This document shows positions 25,329 to 35,666 of a stretch of DNA of 64,000 nucleotides, piece after piece. The DNA comes from Oscillospiraceae bacterium (lineage in GTDB: Bacteria > Bacillota > Clostridia > Oscillospirales > Ruminococcaceae), in NCBI GenBank assembly GCA_018110825.1, contig JAGBCL010000027.1, positions 23,169-87,168 on the forward strand, read 5' to 3'. Below the pieces are notes generated by a model. It was not told the DNA's origin and made no database searches. It saw nothing but the letters and a program-made list of their open reading frames with translations. How positions within the stretch are numbered: the first letter of the stretch is position 1; each line of letters starts with the position of its first letter. The translations under genes and the position numbers were made by a program.

Positions 25329-26555
25329 ATGAAATTTACATATAAGCATACTCTGACAGCATGTTACGCAGGGTATATAACCCAGGCGATTGTAAACAAC
25401 TTGCCGCCGCTTCTTTTCTTGACTTTTCATAATCAGTTCGGAATATCACTTGAAAAGATTGCAATGCTGATTTCAGCAAATTTTGTAATGCAGATTATTG
25501 TTGATATACTTTCTTCAAAAATAGTGGCAAAGATAGGCGTGCGAAAATCAATGCTTCTTGCACATATATGTGCGGCAATCGGTTTTTCATGCATGGGAGT
25601 GTTTCCGTTTGTGCTTCCAGACCCCTTTGCAGGACTGATTCTTGCCGCAGCTTTCAATTCTGTCGGAGGAGGACTTACCGAGGTGCTGATAAGTCCTATT
25701 GTTGAATCTTTGCCCGGGGACGAAAAAGCTTCTGCAATGAGTCTTCTTCATTCATTTTATTGCTGGGGACAAGTATCGGTAGTATTGCTGTCAACGCTGT
25801 TCTTTACAATATTGGGAACAGAAAACTGGAGAATTCTTACTGTCCTGTGGGCAGTAATTCCGTTTCTCAATACATTTCTGTTTGCTAAAGTACCTCTTTG
25901 TCCTTTCGTGGAAGATGGGGAGGAAGAAATTCCACTCAGCAAGCTTTTCGGAAGCAAAATCTTTTTGCTTTTGTGTCTGCTTATGATTTCAGCAGGAGCC
26001 TCAGAGCTTGCTGCATCGCAATGGGCATCACTTTTTGCCGAAGCAGGATTAAAGGTAACCAAAACCATGGGCGACCTACTTGGACCGTGCATGTTTGCCG
26101 TGCTGATGGGCACAGCAAGACTTATTTACGGAATTTTCGGGAACAAAATCAAGCTTGTTCCTGTAATAACAGCCAGTTCTTTTCTGTGTATTTTCAGTTA
26201 TGCAGTTATGGTTTTTTCACCTTATCCGCTTTTGTCACTGGCTGGGTGTGCACTTTGCGGACTTTCTGTCGGAATAATGTGGCCCGGAGTATTCAGTATT
26301 TCTGCTGAAAAATATAAATCGGGCGGCACAAAAATGTTTGCAATACTTGCGTTGGCAGGAGATATCGGCTGTTCGGCAGGTCCTGGTATTGTTGGAATAT
26401 TTGTAAATATGGCAGAACAAGGAGTAAAGCTTCTTCCGGCTGCGGATTCAGCTTCATCAGGACTTAAAACGGGACTTCTTTTTGCAGCAGTATTTCCGTT
26501 GATAATGATTATCGGAATGAAGCTGCTTTCAAATGTCAGAACAGAAAACGAATAA
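25329..26555 (+). CDS. major facilitator superfamily transporter
   Basis: A 408-residue protein with about twelve hydrophobic segments, arranged as two sets of six around a charged central loop (near residue 195, VEDGEEEIPLSK). The segment KIGVRKSMLLAH after the second span is the usual MFS loop 2-3 motif in variant form. The protein resembles the fucose-permease-like branch, but the substrate cannot be read from sequence. The start is the ATG at 25329, 7 bases after GGGAGG; an ATG 6 bases earlier is too close to that site. It is monocistronic, divergent from the LacI/GGDEF gene, whose ligand might be the same solute. Confidence 0.88.
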   Translation: MKFTYKHTLTACYAGYITQAIVNNLPPLLFLTFHNQFGISLEKIAMLISANFVMQIIVDILSSKIVAKIGVRKSMLLAHICAAIGFSCMGVFPFVLPDPFAGLILAAAFNSVGGGLTEVLISPIVESLPGDEKASAMSLLHSFYCWGQVSVVLLSTLFFTILGTENWRILTVLWAVIPFLNTFLFAKVPLCPFVEDGEEEIPLSKLFGSKIFLLLCLLMISAGASELAASQWASLFAEAGLKVTKTMGDLLGPCMFAVLMGTARLIYGIFGNKIKLVPVITASSFLCIFSYAVMVFSPYPLLSLAGCALCGLSVGIMWPGVFSISAEKYKSGGTKMFAILALAGDIGCSAGPGIVGIFVNMAEQGVKLLPAADSASSGLKTGLLFAAVFPLIMIIGMKLLSNVRTENE

Positions 26556-26560
26556 AATTC

Positions 26561-26594
26561 AACCCCATATTCCTCAGGAATATGGGGTTTTTAT
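26561..26594. terminator. terminator between the MFS gene and the zinc-ribbon/TPR gene
   Basis: A perfect 14-bp stem (26561-26574 with 26576-26589; the real loop is about 3 bases or more) ends in TTTTTAT on the plus strand. The core of the stem is the same as in the terminator at 43049. Confidence 0.85.
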
Positions 26595-26596
26595 CG

Positions 26597-28228
26597 TTAA
26601 TCAGTAATTTTAATAGCAATTGTCCTCAATACAGTTCCGTTATCTTTTCGTGAAATAATGATTTCTGCATTTCCGCTTGCTGCGGAAGAAAGTGAGAAGC
26701 TCCCGCTGAATGAACCGCTGTTTCTTACATTTTCGCAATCCGCTGTAATTTCAGTTCCCTCACTGTCTCTGAATGTCAGCGTAAGAGTTATCGGCGGCGA
26801 TATGGTATCTGTTCCTGCAGTGCATGAAACAAGCAGGGTATCATTCTTTCTGAAAACGGTTGTATAATAGTTACCTGCGGAAGTAAATCCGTCAGCATAC
26901 CAATCATTATGGTCATCAGTAAGCTTTGCAGCAGCAGCCTTTTTCTGAGCGGCACTGTCACCATATGTGCTCATAAGTGCAAAAACGGAACGTGCCGAAG
27001 CAGGGTCAGTGTCAAGCAGCTGTTTTCCAAGATTGTAGCGGGACCTGTAAATTTCGTTCATTGAAGATTTATATGTGCCGCAGTTTTTGAACATGGCCGT
27101 CGCCATAGCATAATCACCGTTTTTTTCACATTCCAGTCCGTATTCGTAGCTTGTTTCTATGAACAGGTCTTTGGAATTACTGTAGTTGTCAAGGAAATAG
27201 AATCCCCGTACGATTTCCTCGGAAGCACCGTTATTCGTATATTCTGACAGATAAAAATTATATGTGCAATCTATAGCATTGTCTGCGGAATCCTTATACT
27301 GCCCGAGCCTGTAGAAATTATCTGCAGCCATTTTGAAGTCTCCGCTTTCCTTAGCAGCCAGTGCACCCTGATAAATATATTCGGTAACAACATCTTCGCT
27401 GCAGTATGCTTCCGCTATTTCCGCAGCTTTGAAATAATCTCCGTTTTCTGCAAGAGCCTCAATCTTTTTTAATGCAGTCTGTTCTGCAAGGTCGGATTTA
27501 CCTGCAGCTGTATAAACAGCCATTGCAGAGTCATAATCACCCTCAGCAGTATATTTTTCAGCAATTGCAGTCATACATTCATCTGCACGCATATCAGAAT
27601 CGGAATAACCGTTCAGTGCAGTAAATGCATCTGCAGCCTCCTGATATTTGCCGTTTGAAAAAAGCATTTCAGCTTCATTGTAACGGCATTTCATTATGTA
27701 GTCAGCGCTTTCCTTATAGTTTCCGAGTTTACCGAAAGCCACGGAGGCACCCTGATAATCTCCGCTTTCATAAAGCTTCTGAGCATTTGAATATTTTATT
27801 GCGGGAATAACTGTTGAAGGAATAATATATGCAGAAGCACCAATTGCCGCCGCACATACAACTGCAATAGAAATTTTCACCCACGGGAGCTTCTTTTTTT
27901 CCTTGAAAACAGATACGGAAGAAATTTCAGAAGTCTGCTCATTAATAACAAATAAGCCGTCTTTTTCGTGAAATTTCTCAGCTAGTTCCGAGATATTATC
28001 ATCAGTTTGTTCTTTTTCGACTGTGCACTCTTCTTTCACATCAGCTTCACCAGTAATTTCTTCAGTAGCCGCTTCAGCATTTTCTGCGGCATTGCTTTCC
28101 TTTTCAGACATTTCTTCCGCAGATGGTATGTTTTCTGCAAGTTCAGTTACAGCAGTAACCGTTGCTCCGCAGAATGAGCAGAATTTTGCATTGTCACGAA
28201 GTTCTTTTCCACAGCATGAGCAGACCAT
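26597..28228 (-). CDS. zinc-ribbon membrane protein with extracytoplasmic TPR repeats
   Basis: The start is the ATG at 28228, preceded by CGGAGGTG; this begins the protein with MVCSCCGKEL. The N-terminal zinc ribbon has CSCC and CSFC pairs. An acidic Glu/Ala-rich cytoplasmic stretch follows to about residue 115, then one membrane span near residues 120-143. The outside part holds about six repeats of the tetratricopeptide type, each with a pattern like YESGDYQGASVAF or FSNGKYQEAADAF. A C-terminal beta domain (about 445-543) contains the unusual DHNDWYADGF start and ends in KITD. This family of ribbon-TM-TPR proteins is common in Clostridia; its role is unknown. Length 543. Confidence 0.82.
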   Translation of the reverse strand: MVCSCCGKELRDNAKFCSFCGATVTAVTELAENIPSAEEMSEKESNAAENAEAATEEITGEADVKEECTVEKEQTDDNISELAEKFHEKDGLFVINEQTSEISSVSVFKEKKKLPWVKISIAVVCAAAIGASAYIIPSTVIPAIKYSNAQKLYESGDYQGASVAFGKLGNYKESADYIMKCRYNEAEMLFSNGKYQEAADAFTALNGYSDSDMRADECMTAIAEKYTAEGDYDSAMAVYTAAGKSDLAEQTALKKIEALAENGDYFKAAEIAEAYCSEDVVTEYIYQGALAAKESGDFKMAADNFYRLGQYKDSADNAIDCTYNFYLSEYTNNGASEEIVRGFYFLDNYSNSKDLFIETSYEYGLECEKNGDYAMATAMFKNCGTYKSSMNEIYRSRYNLGKQLLDTDPASARSVFALMSTYGDSAAQKKAAAAKLTDDHNDWYADGFTSAGNYYTTVFRKNDTLLVSCTAGTDTISPPITLTLTFRDSEGTEITADCENVRNSGSFSGSFSLSSAASGNAEIIISRKDNGTVLRTIAIKITD

Positions 28229-28337
28229 TTCTTCACCTCCGTTACATAAATTTACAATCATACTAAGTTTAACCTAATATTTGATAAAAGTCAAGGAGTT
28301 TATTGTTCAAAGATTAATAATCAATTGTGAAAAAACA

Positions 28338-28366
28338 TTGACAAATCTTGCACCATGGGTTATAAT
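28338..28366 (+). promoter_or_regulatory. consensus promoter of secA
   Basis: A perfect TTGACA (28338-28343) and a perfect TATAAT (28361-28366) are 17 bp apart. The leader of about 85 bases contains a small TACGC/GCGTA hairpin. Confidence 0.88.
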
Positions 28367-28457
28367 TAAATATAATGCGTTCAGAATACGCTTTTGCGTA
28401 AGGGGCATTCCTGGATACGTTAAAAAAGTTTATTAAAATATAAAGGTGGAATTACAA

Positions 28458-31196
28458 ATGGGTATTTTTGACGGACTTTTCGGCAGCTACAGTAAAAGAG
28501 AGCTTGCCAAAATCGAACCTATAAAAAATAAGGTGCTCGCTCTTGAAGATGAGTATACTGCAATGTCAGAAGAAACTCTCAAATCACAGACAGATGTACT
28601 CAAGGGTCGTCTTGCAAAGGGCGAAACACTGAATGATATCCTTCCTGAAGCTCTTGCAACAGTCCGTGAGGCTGCATGGAGAGTTCTCGGAAAGAAGCCT
28701 TTCCCTGTGCAGATTATCGGTGCAATTGTCCTTAATCAGGGCCGAATTGCTGAAATGAAAACAGGTGAAGGTAAAACTCTCGTTGCCTGCTGTGCATCAT
28801 ATCTCTGTGCACTTGAAGGCAAGGGCGTTCACGTTGTAACTGTCAACGACTACCTCGCTAAGTTCCAGTCCGAGGAAATGGGTAAGGTTTACCGTTATCT
28901 GGGTCTTACAATCGGCTGTATTACACATGAACTTAACAATGACGAGCGTCGTGCAGCATATAACTGTGACATTACTTACGCTACAAATAATGAGCTCGGT
29001 TTCGACTATCTCCGTGATAACATGGTTATCTACATGAAGGATAAGGTTCAGCGTGAACACCACTTTGCAATCGTAGACGAAGTTGACTCAATCCTCATTG
29101 ACGAAGCAAGAACTCCGCTGATCATTTCCGGACGCGGTGACAAGTCCACTGAACTTTATACACAGGTTGACAAGTTTGCAAGAAGCCTTACTCCGTATAT
29201 TGTTGTTGAAATGGATAACAAGGTTGACCAGGAAGAAGCTACTGAAAATTGCGACTATATCATTGACGAAAAGGCAAAGACAGCTACAATTACACGCCGC
29301 GGCGTAAAGAAGGCTGAAAAGCAGTTCAATGTAGGAAACCTCTATGATGCTGACAATTCTACACTCCTTCACCACATCAACCAGGCTCTCAAGGCACATG
29401 GTGTAATGAAGGCTGATATTGACTATATCGTTAAGGACGGCGAAGTAATTATCGTTGACGAATTTACAGGTCGTCTTATGGTTGGTCGTCGTTTCAGTGA
29501 CGGTCTCCACCAGGCTATCGAAGCCAAGGAAGGCGTTAAGGTTGCTCACGAGTCCAAGACACTTGCAAGCATCACATTCCAGAACTACTTCCGTCTTTAC
29601 AGCAAGCTGTCAGGTATGACGGGTACAGCTATGACCGAGGAAGATGAATTCAAGGAAATCTATAAGCTTGACGTTATTGAAATTCCTCCGAACCGTCCTA
29701 CAGTACGTATTGACCACCCTGATGTTGTGTTCAAGACCGAGCACGGTAAGTTCCTTGCTGCAATCCGTCAGATTGAGGAGTGTCACGAAAAGGGACAGCC
29801 TGTTCTTGTTGGTACAGTTTCCGTTGAAAAGTCTGAAACACTTTCCAAGATGCTTTCCAAGAAGGGTATCAAGCATAATGTTCTCAACGCCAAGCAGCAC
29901 GAAAGAGAAGCTGAAATCGTTGCTCAGGCAGGTAAGTACGGCGCTGTAACAATTGCTACAAATATGGCAGGCCGTGGTACAGATATTATCCTTGGCGGTA
30001 ACGCTGAGTTTATGGCTAAGGCTGAAATGAAGAAGACCGGTATGAATGACTGGCTCATCAATGAAGCTATCAGCTATGCCGAAACAAATAATGAAGAAAT
30101 CCTTGAAGCAAGAAAGGTTTATCGTAAGCTTTATGATAAGTACAGCGATGAAATCAAGGAAAAGGCTGAAAAGGTAAAGGAAGCAGGCGGTCTGTTTATT
30201 CTCGGTACAGAGCGTCACGAATCCCGCCGTATCGATAACCAGCTCCGAGGCCGTGCAGGTCGTCAGGGTGACGTTGGTGAAAGCCGTTTCTTCCTTTCAC
30301 TTGAAGATGACCTTATGCGTCTTTTCGGCGGTGACAGAATTACAGGTATGATGGAAGCGCTGAAGGTTGAAGAGGATATGCCTATTGAAGCAAGAATGCT
30401 TTCAAAGGTTATCGAATCTTCCCAGAAGAAGGTCGAAGGCAGAAACTTTGCAATCCGTAAGAATGTTCTTAACTATGACGATGTAATGTCTGCACAGCGT
30501 CAGATTATTTATGACCAGAGAGCAAAGGTTCTCAACGGTGAGGATATCCATGAATATATCCTGAATATGATTAATGGTATGATTAATGATACCGTTAACC
30601 AGTACCTCATGGATGATAACATCAAGGATGACTGGAACCTTGCAGGTCTCCGTGACAGATTTATGGGTCTGTTTACAGTAAATGAAGACTTCCGTTATAC
30701 AAATGCCGAGCTTGAAGATGTATCTAAGCAGGATATTATTGATAAGCTTACAGAAAGAGCAATGACTTTCTATAAGCAGAAGGAAGAAAAGGTCGGCGAC
30801 GAAGTTCTTCGTGAGCTTGAACGTGTAATTCTCCTTAAGGTTGTTGATATCAAGTGGATGGCACACATTGACGATATGGAAGAACTCAAGAAGGGTATCT
30901 CCCTCCGTTCCTACGGTCAGAAGAACCCTGTTGTTGAATATCGTTTTGAAGGTTTTGAAATGTTTGACGCAATGGTTGAATCCATCCGTGAAGAAACAAT
31001 CCGTCTCCTGTTTACAATTCAGGTAAATCCTAATACTGAAGCACCTAAGCGTGAGCAGGTTATGAAGCCTGCAGAAGCAGGCAGCGACGGACCTTCCGAG
31101 CCACGTAAGGTTAAGGAAAAGGTCGGCAGAAATGACCCATGCCCATGTGGAAGCGGCAAGAAGTACAAGAAGTGCTGCGGAATGGACTTGAAGTAA
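28458..31196 (+). CDS. secA: Preprotein translocase ATPase SecA
   Basis: SecA is the motor that pushes unfolded preproteins through the SecYEG channel. The start is the ATG at 28458, 8 bases after AAGGTGG, giving MGIFDGLFG. The DEAD-type motor has Walker [12 protein letters not shown] near residue 103 and Walker [16 protein letters not shown] near residue 207; [15 protein letters not shown] and [11 protein letters not shown] belong to the second motor domain. The C-terminus ends in a zinc-binding SEC-C motif, [19 protein letters not shown]. Length is 912, slightly longer than Bacillus SecA. It heads a unit with the DUF1015, epimerase and ComFB genes. Confidence 0.97.
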   Translation: MGIFDGLFGSYSKRELAKIEPIKNKVLALEDEYTAMSEETLKSQTDVLKGRLAKGETLNDILPEALATVREAAWRVLGKKPFPVQIIGAIVLNQGRIAEMKTGEGKTLVACCASYLCALEGKGVHVVTVNDYLAKFQSEEMGKVYRYLGLTIGCITHELNNDERRAAYNCDITYATNNELGFDYLRDNMVIYMKDKVQREHHFAIVDEVDSILIDEARTPLIISGRGDKSTELYTQVDKFARSLTPYIVVEMDNKVDQEEATENCDYIIDEKAKTATITRRGVKKAEKQFNVGNLYDADNSTLLHHINQALKAHGVMKADIDYIVKDGEVIIVDEFTGRLMVGRRFSDGLHQAIEAKEGVKVAHESKTLASITFQNYFRLYSKLSGMTGTAMTEEDEFKEIYKLDVIEIPPNRPTVRIDHPDVVFKTEHGKFLAAIRQIEECHEKGQPVLVGTVSVEKSETLSKMLSKKGIKHNVLNAKQHEREAEIVAQAGKYGAVTIATNMAGRGTDIILGGNAEFMAKAEMKKTGMNDWLINEAISYAETNNEEILEARKVYRKLYDKYSDEIKEKAEKVKEAGGLFILGTERHESRRIDNQLRGRAGRQGDVGESRFFLSLEDDLMRLFGGDRITGMMEALKVEEDMPIEARMLSKVIESSQKKVEGRNFAIRKNVLNYDDVMSAQRQIIYDQRAKVLNGEDIHEYILNMINGMINDTVNQYLMDDNIKDDWNLAGLRDRFMGLFTVNEDFRYTNAELEDVSKQDIIDKLTERAMTFYKQKEEKVGDEVLRELERVILLKVVDIKWMAHIDDMEELKKGISLRSYGQKNPVVEYRFEGFEMFDAMVESIREETIRLLFTIQVNPNTEAPKREQVMKPAEAGSDGPSEPRKVKEKVGRNDPCPCGSGKKYKKCCGMDLK

Positions 31197-31226
31197 TAAT
31201 TAAATTCAGAAAGGTTGGAATTTGCA

Positions 31227-32513
31227 ATGGCAGAAATCAAAGCTTTTAAGGGAATGCGTTATACCGCTGAGGGCGGCGAACTCAATACGCTGGTTTGCCC
31301 ACCTTACGATATTATCTCCGATGCTCAGAGAGAGCAGTATGTAAAGGAAAATCCTTACAATATAATCCGTCTTGAACTGCCTAAGGGCGGCGATGAGCGT
31401 TACGCTGAAGCAGGCGAAACACTTCAGAGCTGGCTCAATAAGCAGATTCTTGCATGCGACGGCGAGGACAGCATCTACGTTTACGAGATGAAGTTTACTG
31501 CAAACGGCGAAAACAACAGCCTCAAGGGTTTTGTTTCCCTCGTTAAGCTTGTTGAATTCTCCGAGGGTATCGTGCTTCCTCACGAGGAAACTCTCTCCAA
31601 AGCTAAGCAGGACAGATTCAATCTTATGAGCGAAACTTATTGCAATTTCAGCCAGATTTATTCCCTCTATATGGACGAGGACGGCTCCACATACAGCCTT
31701 ATCGACGGCTGTTCACAGGGTGCTCCCGATATGGAGGTCAAGGACCCGGACGGAACAATCCACAGAATGTGGTGCGTTTCCGATAAGGACGTAATCGCTA
31801 AGGTTACAGCTGCATTTGCAGATAAGAAGCTATATATCGCTGACGGTCACCACCGTTACGAAACAGCTCTTAATTTCCATAAGCACCTTTGTGCAGAGGG
31901 CAAGGCAACAGCAGGCGACCAGAGCGGATATATCGCTATGATGCTCGTTAATATGGAAAATACAGGTCTTGTTGTTTTCCCGACACACAGAATTGTGCGT
32001 GATCTGCCTGAGTTCAATGCTGATAAGATTATCGAGGATTGTAAGGCATACTTCGATATCGCACAGGCTCCGGGTGAAGAACGTATGCAGGCTGCTCTCA
32101 ACGAAGCATACAAGAACGGCAAGAAGGCATTCGCTATGTATTCAGGTGCGGGCAAGTGTTATGTTATGACACTCAAGGACGAAGGTGCTGTAAATAAGCT
32201 TCTCCCTGATATGTCCGATGCTTACTGCGGACTCGACGTTTCCGTTCTCCATAGCCTTGTTCTCGAAAGAATTTTCGGTATCGACAAGGAAAATATGGCA
32301 AATCAGAAGAACCTTACTTATACACGTTCCCGTCAGGAAGCTCTCGAAGCTGTTGATATCGACGGCGCTGATTGCTCCTTTATCCTCAATCCTACAAAGG
32401 TTGTGGAAATCCGTGATGTTGCTCTTGCATCCGAAAAGATGCCTCAGAAGTCCACATACTTCTATCCGAAGCTTATCACTGGTCTTGTTATGAACAAGTT
32501 TATGGACAGATAA
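31227..32513 (+). CDS. DUF1015 family protein (possible SerK-like kinase)
   Basis: A 428-residue cytoplasmic protein with the DUF1015 signatures: VCPPYDIISDAQREQY near residue 22, LPHEETLSKAK in the middle, and YIADGHHRYETA near residue 208. An archaeal relative (SerK) is a free-serine kinase, so a phosphotransfer role is possible, but I cannot claim that here. The start is the ATG at 31227, with AAAGG upstream; a TTG 12 bases earlier lacks support. It lies 30 bases after secA and 26 bases before the epimerase, without promoters or terminators between. Confidence 0.88.
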   Translation: MAEIKAFKGMRYTAEGGELNTLVCPPYDIISDAQREQYVKENPYNIIRLELPKGGDERYAEAGETLQSWLNKQILACDGEDSIYVYEMKFTANGENNSLKGFVSLVKLVEFSEGIVLPHEETLSKAKQDRFNLMSETYCNFSQIYSLYMDEDGSTYSLIDGCSQGAPDMEVKDPDGTIHRMWCVSDKDVIAKVTAAFADKKLYIADGHHRYETALNFHKHLCAEGKATAGDQSGYIAMMLVNMENTGLVVFPTHRIVRDLPEFNADKIIEDCKAYFDIAQAPGEERMQAALNEAYKNGKKAFAMYSGAGKCYVMTLKDEGAVNKLLPDMSDAYCGLDVSVLHSLVLERIFGIDKENMANQKNLTYTRSRQEALEAVDIDGADCSFILNPTKVVEIRDVALASEKMPQKSTYFYPKLITGLVMNKFMDR

Positions 32514-32539
32514 AATTTACAATAAACAGAGGTATTTTT

Positions 32540-33709
32540 ATGTTGGTACAAGAATGTAAAAAAGAACTTACCGAACGTATTCTCCCTTTCTGGAATAAGC
32601 TCCGTGATGACGAAAACGGCGGCTTTTACGGTTTTATGGACAATGACCTTGTTGTTGACAAGAAGGCCGATAAGGGTGTAATTCTCAATTCAAGAATCCT
32701 TTGGTTCTACGCTTCCTGCTACAGAACTCTCAAAGAGGAATATCTGCTTGAAAATGCCCGTCACGCTTATGAATTCCTTAAAAAGTGCGTTGACAATGAA
32801 AACGGCGGCGTATACTGGATGATGACATACGACGGCAAGCCTGCCGATACAATGAAGCATACATATAATCAGGCTTTCGCAATCTATGCTCTTTCCGCTT
32901 ACTACCTTGCTTCAAAGGATAATTCTGCACTTGAACTTGCTTTTGACCTGTTCAATACAGTTGAGGAGAAGTGCACAGACGAAATCGCATACCTTGAAGC
33001 ACAGTCAATTGACTGGAAGCTTGTTCCTAATGACGCGCTTTCCGAAAACGGACTTATGGCTGATAAGACAATGAACACGGTTCTTCACCTTATCGAAGCA
33101 TATACTGTCCTCCTTGAAGCTTGTGAGGACAACAGAAGAAACAAGGTTGAGGAAAGACTCCGTTTCCTGCTTGATATTTCCGAAAAGAAGATTTTCAACA
33201 GCGATGATAATTGCCTCAGAGTTTTCTTTGATAAGAATCTCGCCCAGATTGGCGATATTCATTCCTATGGCCATGATATCGAAGCAACATGGCTCTTTGA
33301 CCGTGCATGTGAAGTTGTGGGCGACGAAGCACTCAGCGCAAGATGGTGTGAAATCAATCTCCGTATTTCGGGCAATATTCTTAACATTGCTTACGAAAAC
33401 GGCGCCGTAAATAACGAGCGTGAAAACGAAAAGATTGATAAGAAGCGTGTATGGTGGGTGCAGGCTGAAAGCGTTGTTGGCTTTACAAATGCTTATCAGC
33501 AGAGCGGCGAAGAAAAGTTTGCTGACGCTGCCAAGACAGTGTTCAACTGGATTGTTACAAAGCAGGTCGACAGCCGTGATAACTCCGAATGGTGGGGCGA
33601 GGTAACATTTGACGGCGAACCGATGCCAAAGGTTCAAATGGTTAACCCTTGGAAGTGCCCGTACCACAACGGAAGAATGTGTATCGAAATCATCAACAGA
33701 AACGTGTAA
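32540..33709 (+). CDS. Cellobiose 2-epimerase
   Basis: The enzyme epimerises the reducing-end glucose of beta-1,4-disaccharides: cellobiose to glucosyl-mannose. It is used by rumen and gut bacteria that take up cello- or manno-oligosaccharides. At 389 residues it matches the length of the characterised Ruminococcus albus enzyme as I recall it, and shares many blocks with it: PFWNKLRDDENGGFYG at the start, KADKGVIL, GKPADTMKHTYN, IHSYGHDIEATWL and the C-terminal NPWKCPYHNGRMC. The histidines of SYGHD and PYHNGR are the presumed catalytic bases of the (alpha/alpha)6 barrel. GAGGTATTTTT precedes the ATG. It has no signal peptide. Confidence 0.92.
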   Translation: MLVQECKKELTERILPFWNKLRDDENGGFYGFMDNDLVVDKKADKGVILNSRILWFYASCYRTLKEEYLLENARHAYEFLKKCVDNENGGVYWMMTYDGKPADTMKHTYNQAFAIYALSAYYLASKDNSALELAFDLFNTVEEKCTDEIAYLEAQSIDWKLVPNDALSENGLMADKTMNTVLHLIEAYTVLLEACEDNRRNKVEERLRFLLDISEKKIFNSDDNCLRVFFDKNLAQIGDIHSYGHDIEATWLFDRACEVVGDEALSARWCEINLRISGNILNIAYENGAVNNERENEKIDKKRVWWVQAESVVGFTNAYQQSGEEKFADAAKTVFNWIVTKQVDSRDNSEWWGEVTFDGEPMPKVQMVNPWKCPYHNGRMCIEIINRNV

Positions 33710-33723
33710 AAGGGGATTGTTTT

Positions 33724-33987
33724 ATGGCTACTGTAAATGTTATGGAAAATCTTGTAATGGAAAAGCTTGCAGAGCGCCTTGCAGTAATGGATTGCTGTAA
33801 GTGCGACAGATGTATAAACGATATGCTGGCGGTTGCACTTAACGAACTTCAGCCCAAATATGTGAATACAAGAAAAGGTGAGCTTTTTACAAGAATTGAC
33901 GCAACAAAACAACAGAATGCCATTGACCTTGACGTAGCGATTACAAAGGCAATAGAAACTGTAACCGCAGCTCCCCATAAAGATTGA
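33724..33987 (+). CDS. ComFB-like protein
   Basis: An 87-residue protein matching the ComFB (late competence) family: an N-terminal helix NVMENLVMEKL, the paired cysteines CCKCDRC, then ALNELQPKYVNTRKGELFTR, ending in a helix before APHKD. The cysteines probably bind zinc. The role of ComFB in competence is unclear, and cyanobacterial relatives bind cyclic dinucleotides. Here the gene lies 14 bases after the epimerase and no com operon is nearby. I place the start at the ATG at 33724, after AAAGGGG; the frame stays open further upstream, but only by running through the epimerase gene. Confidence 0.85.
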   Translation: MATVNVMENLVMEKLAERLAVMDCCKCDRCINDMLAVALNELQPKYVNTRKGELFTRIDATKQQNAIDLDVAITKAIETVTAAPHKD

Positions 33988-33991
33988 TATC

Positions 33992-34026
33992 AAGCAGCTG
34001 CTGTAATAAATGGCAGCTGCTTTTTT
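33992..34026 (+). terminator. intrinsic terminator of the secA unit
   Basis: A 10-bp stem, AAGCAGCTGC with GCAGCTGCTT, is followed by a run of T residues, 5 bases after the ComFB stop codon. Confidence 0.9.
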
Positions 34027-34050
34027 ACTGAATCTTTACCGCGACGTAAG

Positions 34051-34079
34051 TTGAATGGAATGTCGCAGTGTGATATAAT
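34051..34079 (+). promoter_or_regulatory. promoter of the DUF1538-PII unit
   Basis: TTGAAT (34051-34056) and TATAAT (34074-34079) are 17 bp apart, 35 bp upstream of the coding start. Confidence 0.75.
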
Positions 34080-34113
34080 TAAAGTTAAATATACTTTATG
34101 AAAGGTGAGACCT

Positions 34114-35661
34114 TTGAAGAAAAATCTGATAGAAAAAATCAAGGAGTCATTGGGCTCTGTATTGCCGGTTGCGGCAGTTGTTTTTCTGCTTATTGTGTCA
34201 ATTGTCCCCATAAGCGGTGAACTGTTTTTTATGTTTTTTGTGGGAACGGTTATGCTTGTTGTGGGCATAGGATTGTTCACATTGGGCGCAGACACGTCAA
34301 TGATTATCATAGGTGAGAAAATCGGTGCAAAGCTAGTGCGACTGAAAAAAATAGGAATAATTCTGCCTGTCTGCTTTGTAATTGGTGTTCTTGTAACCGT
34401 TGCGGAACCCGATCTGAAGGTGCTTGCAGACCAGACTCCTATTGTAGAAACACAGGTTATGGTATGGGCCGTTGGTATAGGTGTAGGACTTTTTCTTGCA
34501 CTTGCTTTTCTTAGAATTTTTCTGCAAATCAGGATTAATATACTTTTTATTATTCTGTATGCAGCCGTATTTATTTTCGCTTGTTCACCGCTTATTTCAC
34601 CAAGCTTTATCCCAACAGCTTTCGACTCAGGCGGTGTTACAACAGGACCAATTACAGTGCCGTTCATTATGGCTCTCGGTCTTGGTCTTTCCTCAATACG
34701 TGGCGATAAAACGTCTGAGGAAGACAGCTTCGGTCTTGTTGCAATGTGTTCAATCGGACCAATTCTTACAGTCCTTATTTTAGGTGCAGCTAACAGCACT
34801 AATACTCCCGAGCAGACTATTGCTCCAATCGGAAGCTATGAAACTGTTTCGGAAGTGTTCAGAAACTTTATATATGCTTTGCCGCATTATATGAAGGACG
34901 TTTTTTCAGCAATTATCCCGATTGTAGCATTTTTCCTGCTGTTCAATGCAGTTTCACTTAAGCTTGAAAAGAAAATGCTTATCAAGATTTTTGTCGGTCT
35001 TATATTTACATATATCGGACTTGTTCTTTTCCTGACAGGCGCAAACGTAGGCTTTATGCCAATTGGTCAGTATCTCGGAGAAAGTCTCGCCGGAAGCGGT
35101 TATTCGTGGATTCTTGTCCCGATAGGTATGATAATCGGTTACTTTATCGTTTCTGCCGAGCCTGCCGTGCACGTCCTCAAACAGCAGGTTGAAACAATTA
35201 CAGAGGGACGTATTTCCGCTAAGGCATTGGGACTCAGCCTTGCAATCGGTGTTGCGGTATCTGTAGGAATTGCAATGATAAGAGTTATTACAGGAATTTC
35301 AATTCTCTGGTTCCTTATTCCAGGTTACGCATTTGCACTTATCATCACATGCGTTGTTCCGCCGATTTTTACATCTGTAGCATTTGACGCAGGCGGAGTT
35401 GCATCAGGACCTCTTACAGCAACATTCCTGCTTCCGCTTGCAATGGGCGCAAGCTTTGCGGCGGGTGGAAATATTGCTGAGGATGCTTTTGGTATCATTG
35501 CAATGGTTGCAATGACTCCGCTGCTTACAATTCAGCTTTTAGGACTTATCAGCAAGTTCAAATCTGCACCAAAGCTTCAGACAGCAGAGGGACAGGTATT
35601 CCCGATTACTTTGGACGCAAGCTGCGATACAGTAGTAATTCTTGACAGAAAGGACGGTTAA
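34114..35661 (+). CDS. DUF1538 integral membrane protein (putative transporter)
   Basis: A 515-residue protein with about 12 hydrophobic segments formed by an internal duplication. Each half has the pattern FDSGGVTTGPITVPF or FDAGGVASGPLTATF (near residues 170 and 425), and each is preceded by an AEPDLKVL- or AEPAVHVL-type loop. These are the hallmarks of DUF1538 proteins, thought to be transporters of unknown substrate. The polar, glycine-rich loops in matching positions suggest a two-fold symmetric pore. A TTG at 34114 is favoured, since AAAGGTG lies 7 bases upstream; a GTG at 34105 overlaps that site. The next gene encodes a PII-like protein, a common partner. Confidence 0.85.
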   Translation: MKKNLIEKIKESLGSVLPVAAVVFLLIVSIVPISGELFFMFFVGTVMLVVGIGLFTLGADTSMIIIGEKIGAKLVRLKKIGIILPVCFVIGVLVTVAEPDLKVLADQTPIVETQVMVWAVGIGVGLFLALAFLRIFLQIRINILFIILYAAVFIFACSPLISPSFIPTAFDSGGVTTGPITVPFIMALGLGLSSIRGDKTSEEDSFGLVAMCSIGPILTVLILGAANSTNTPEQTIAPIGSYETVSEVFRNFIYALPHYMKDVFSAIIPIVAFFLLFNAVSLKLEKKMLIKIFVGLIFTYIGLVLFLTGANVGFMPIGQYLGESLAGSGYSWILVPIGMIIGYFIVSAEPAVHVLKQQVETITEGRISAKALGLSLAIGVAVSVGIAMIRVITGISILWFLIPGYAFALIITCVVPPIFTSVAFDAGGVASGPLTATFLLPLAMGASFAAGGNIAEDAFGIIAMVAMTPLLTIQLLGLISKFKSAPKLQTAEGQVFPITLDASCDTVVILDRKDG

Positions 35662-35666
35662 GGTAT

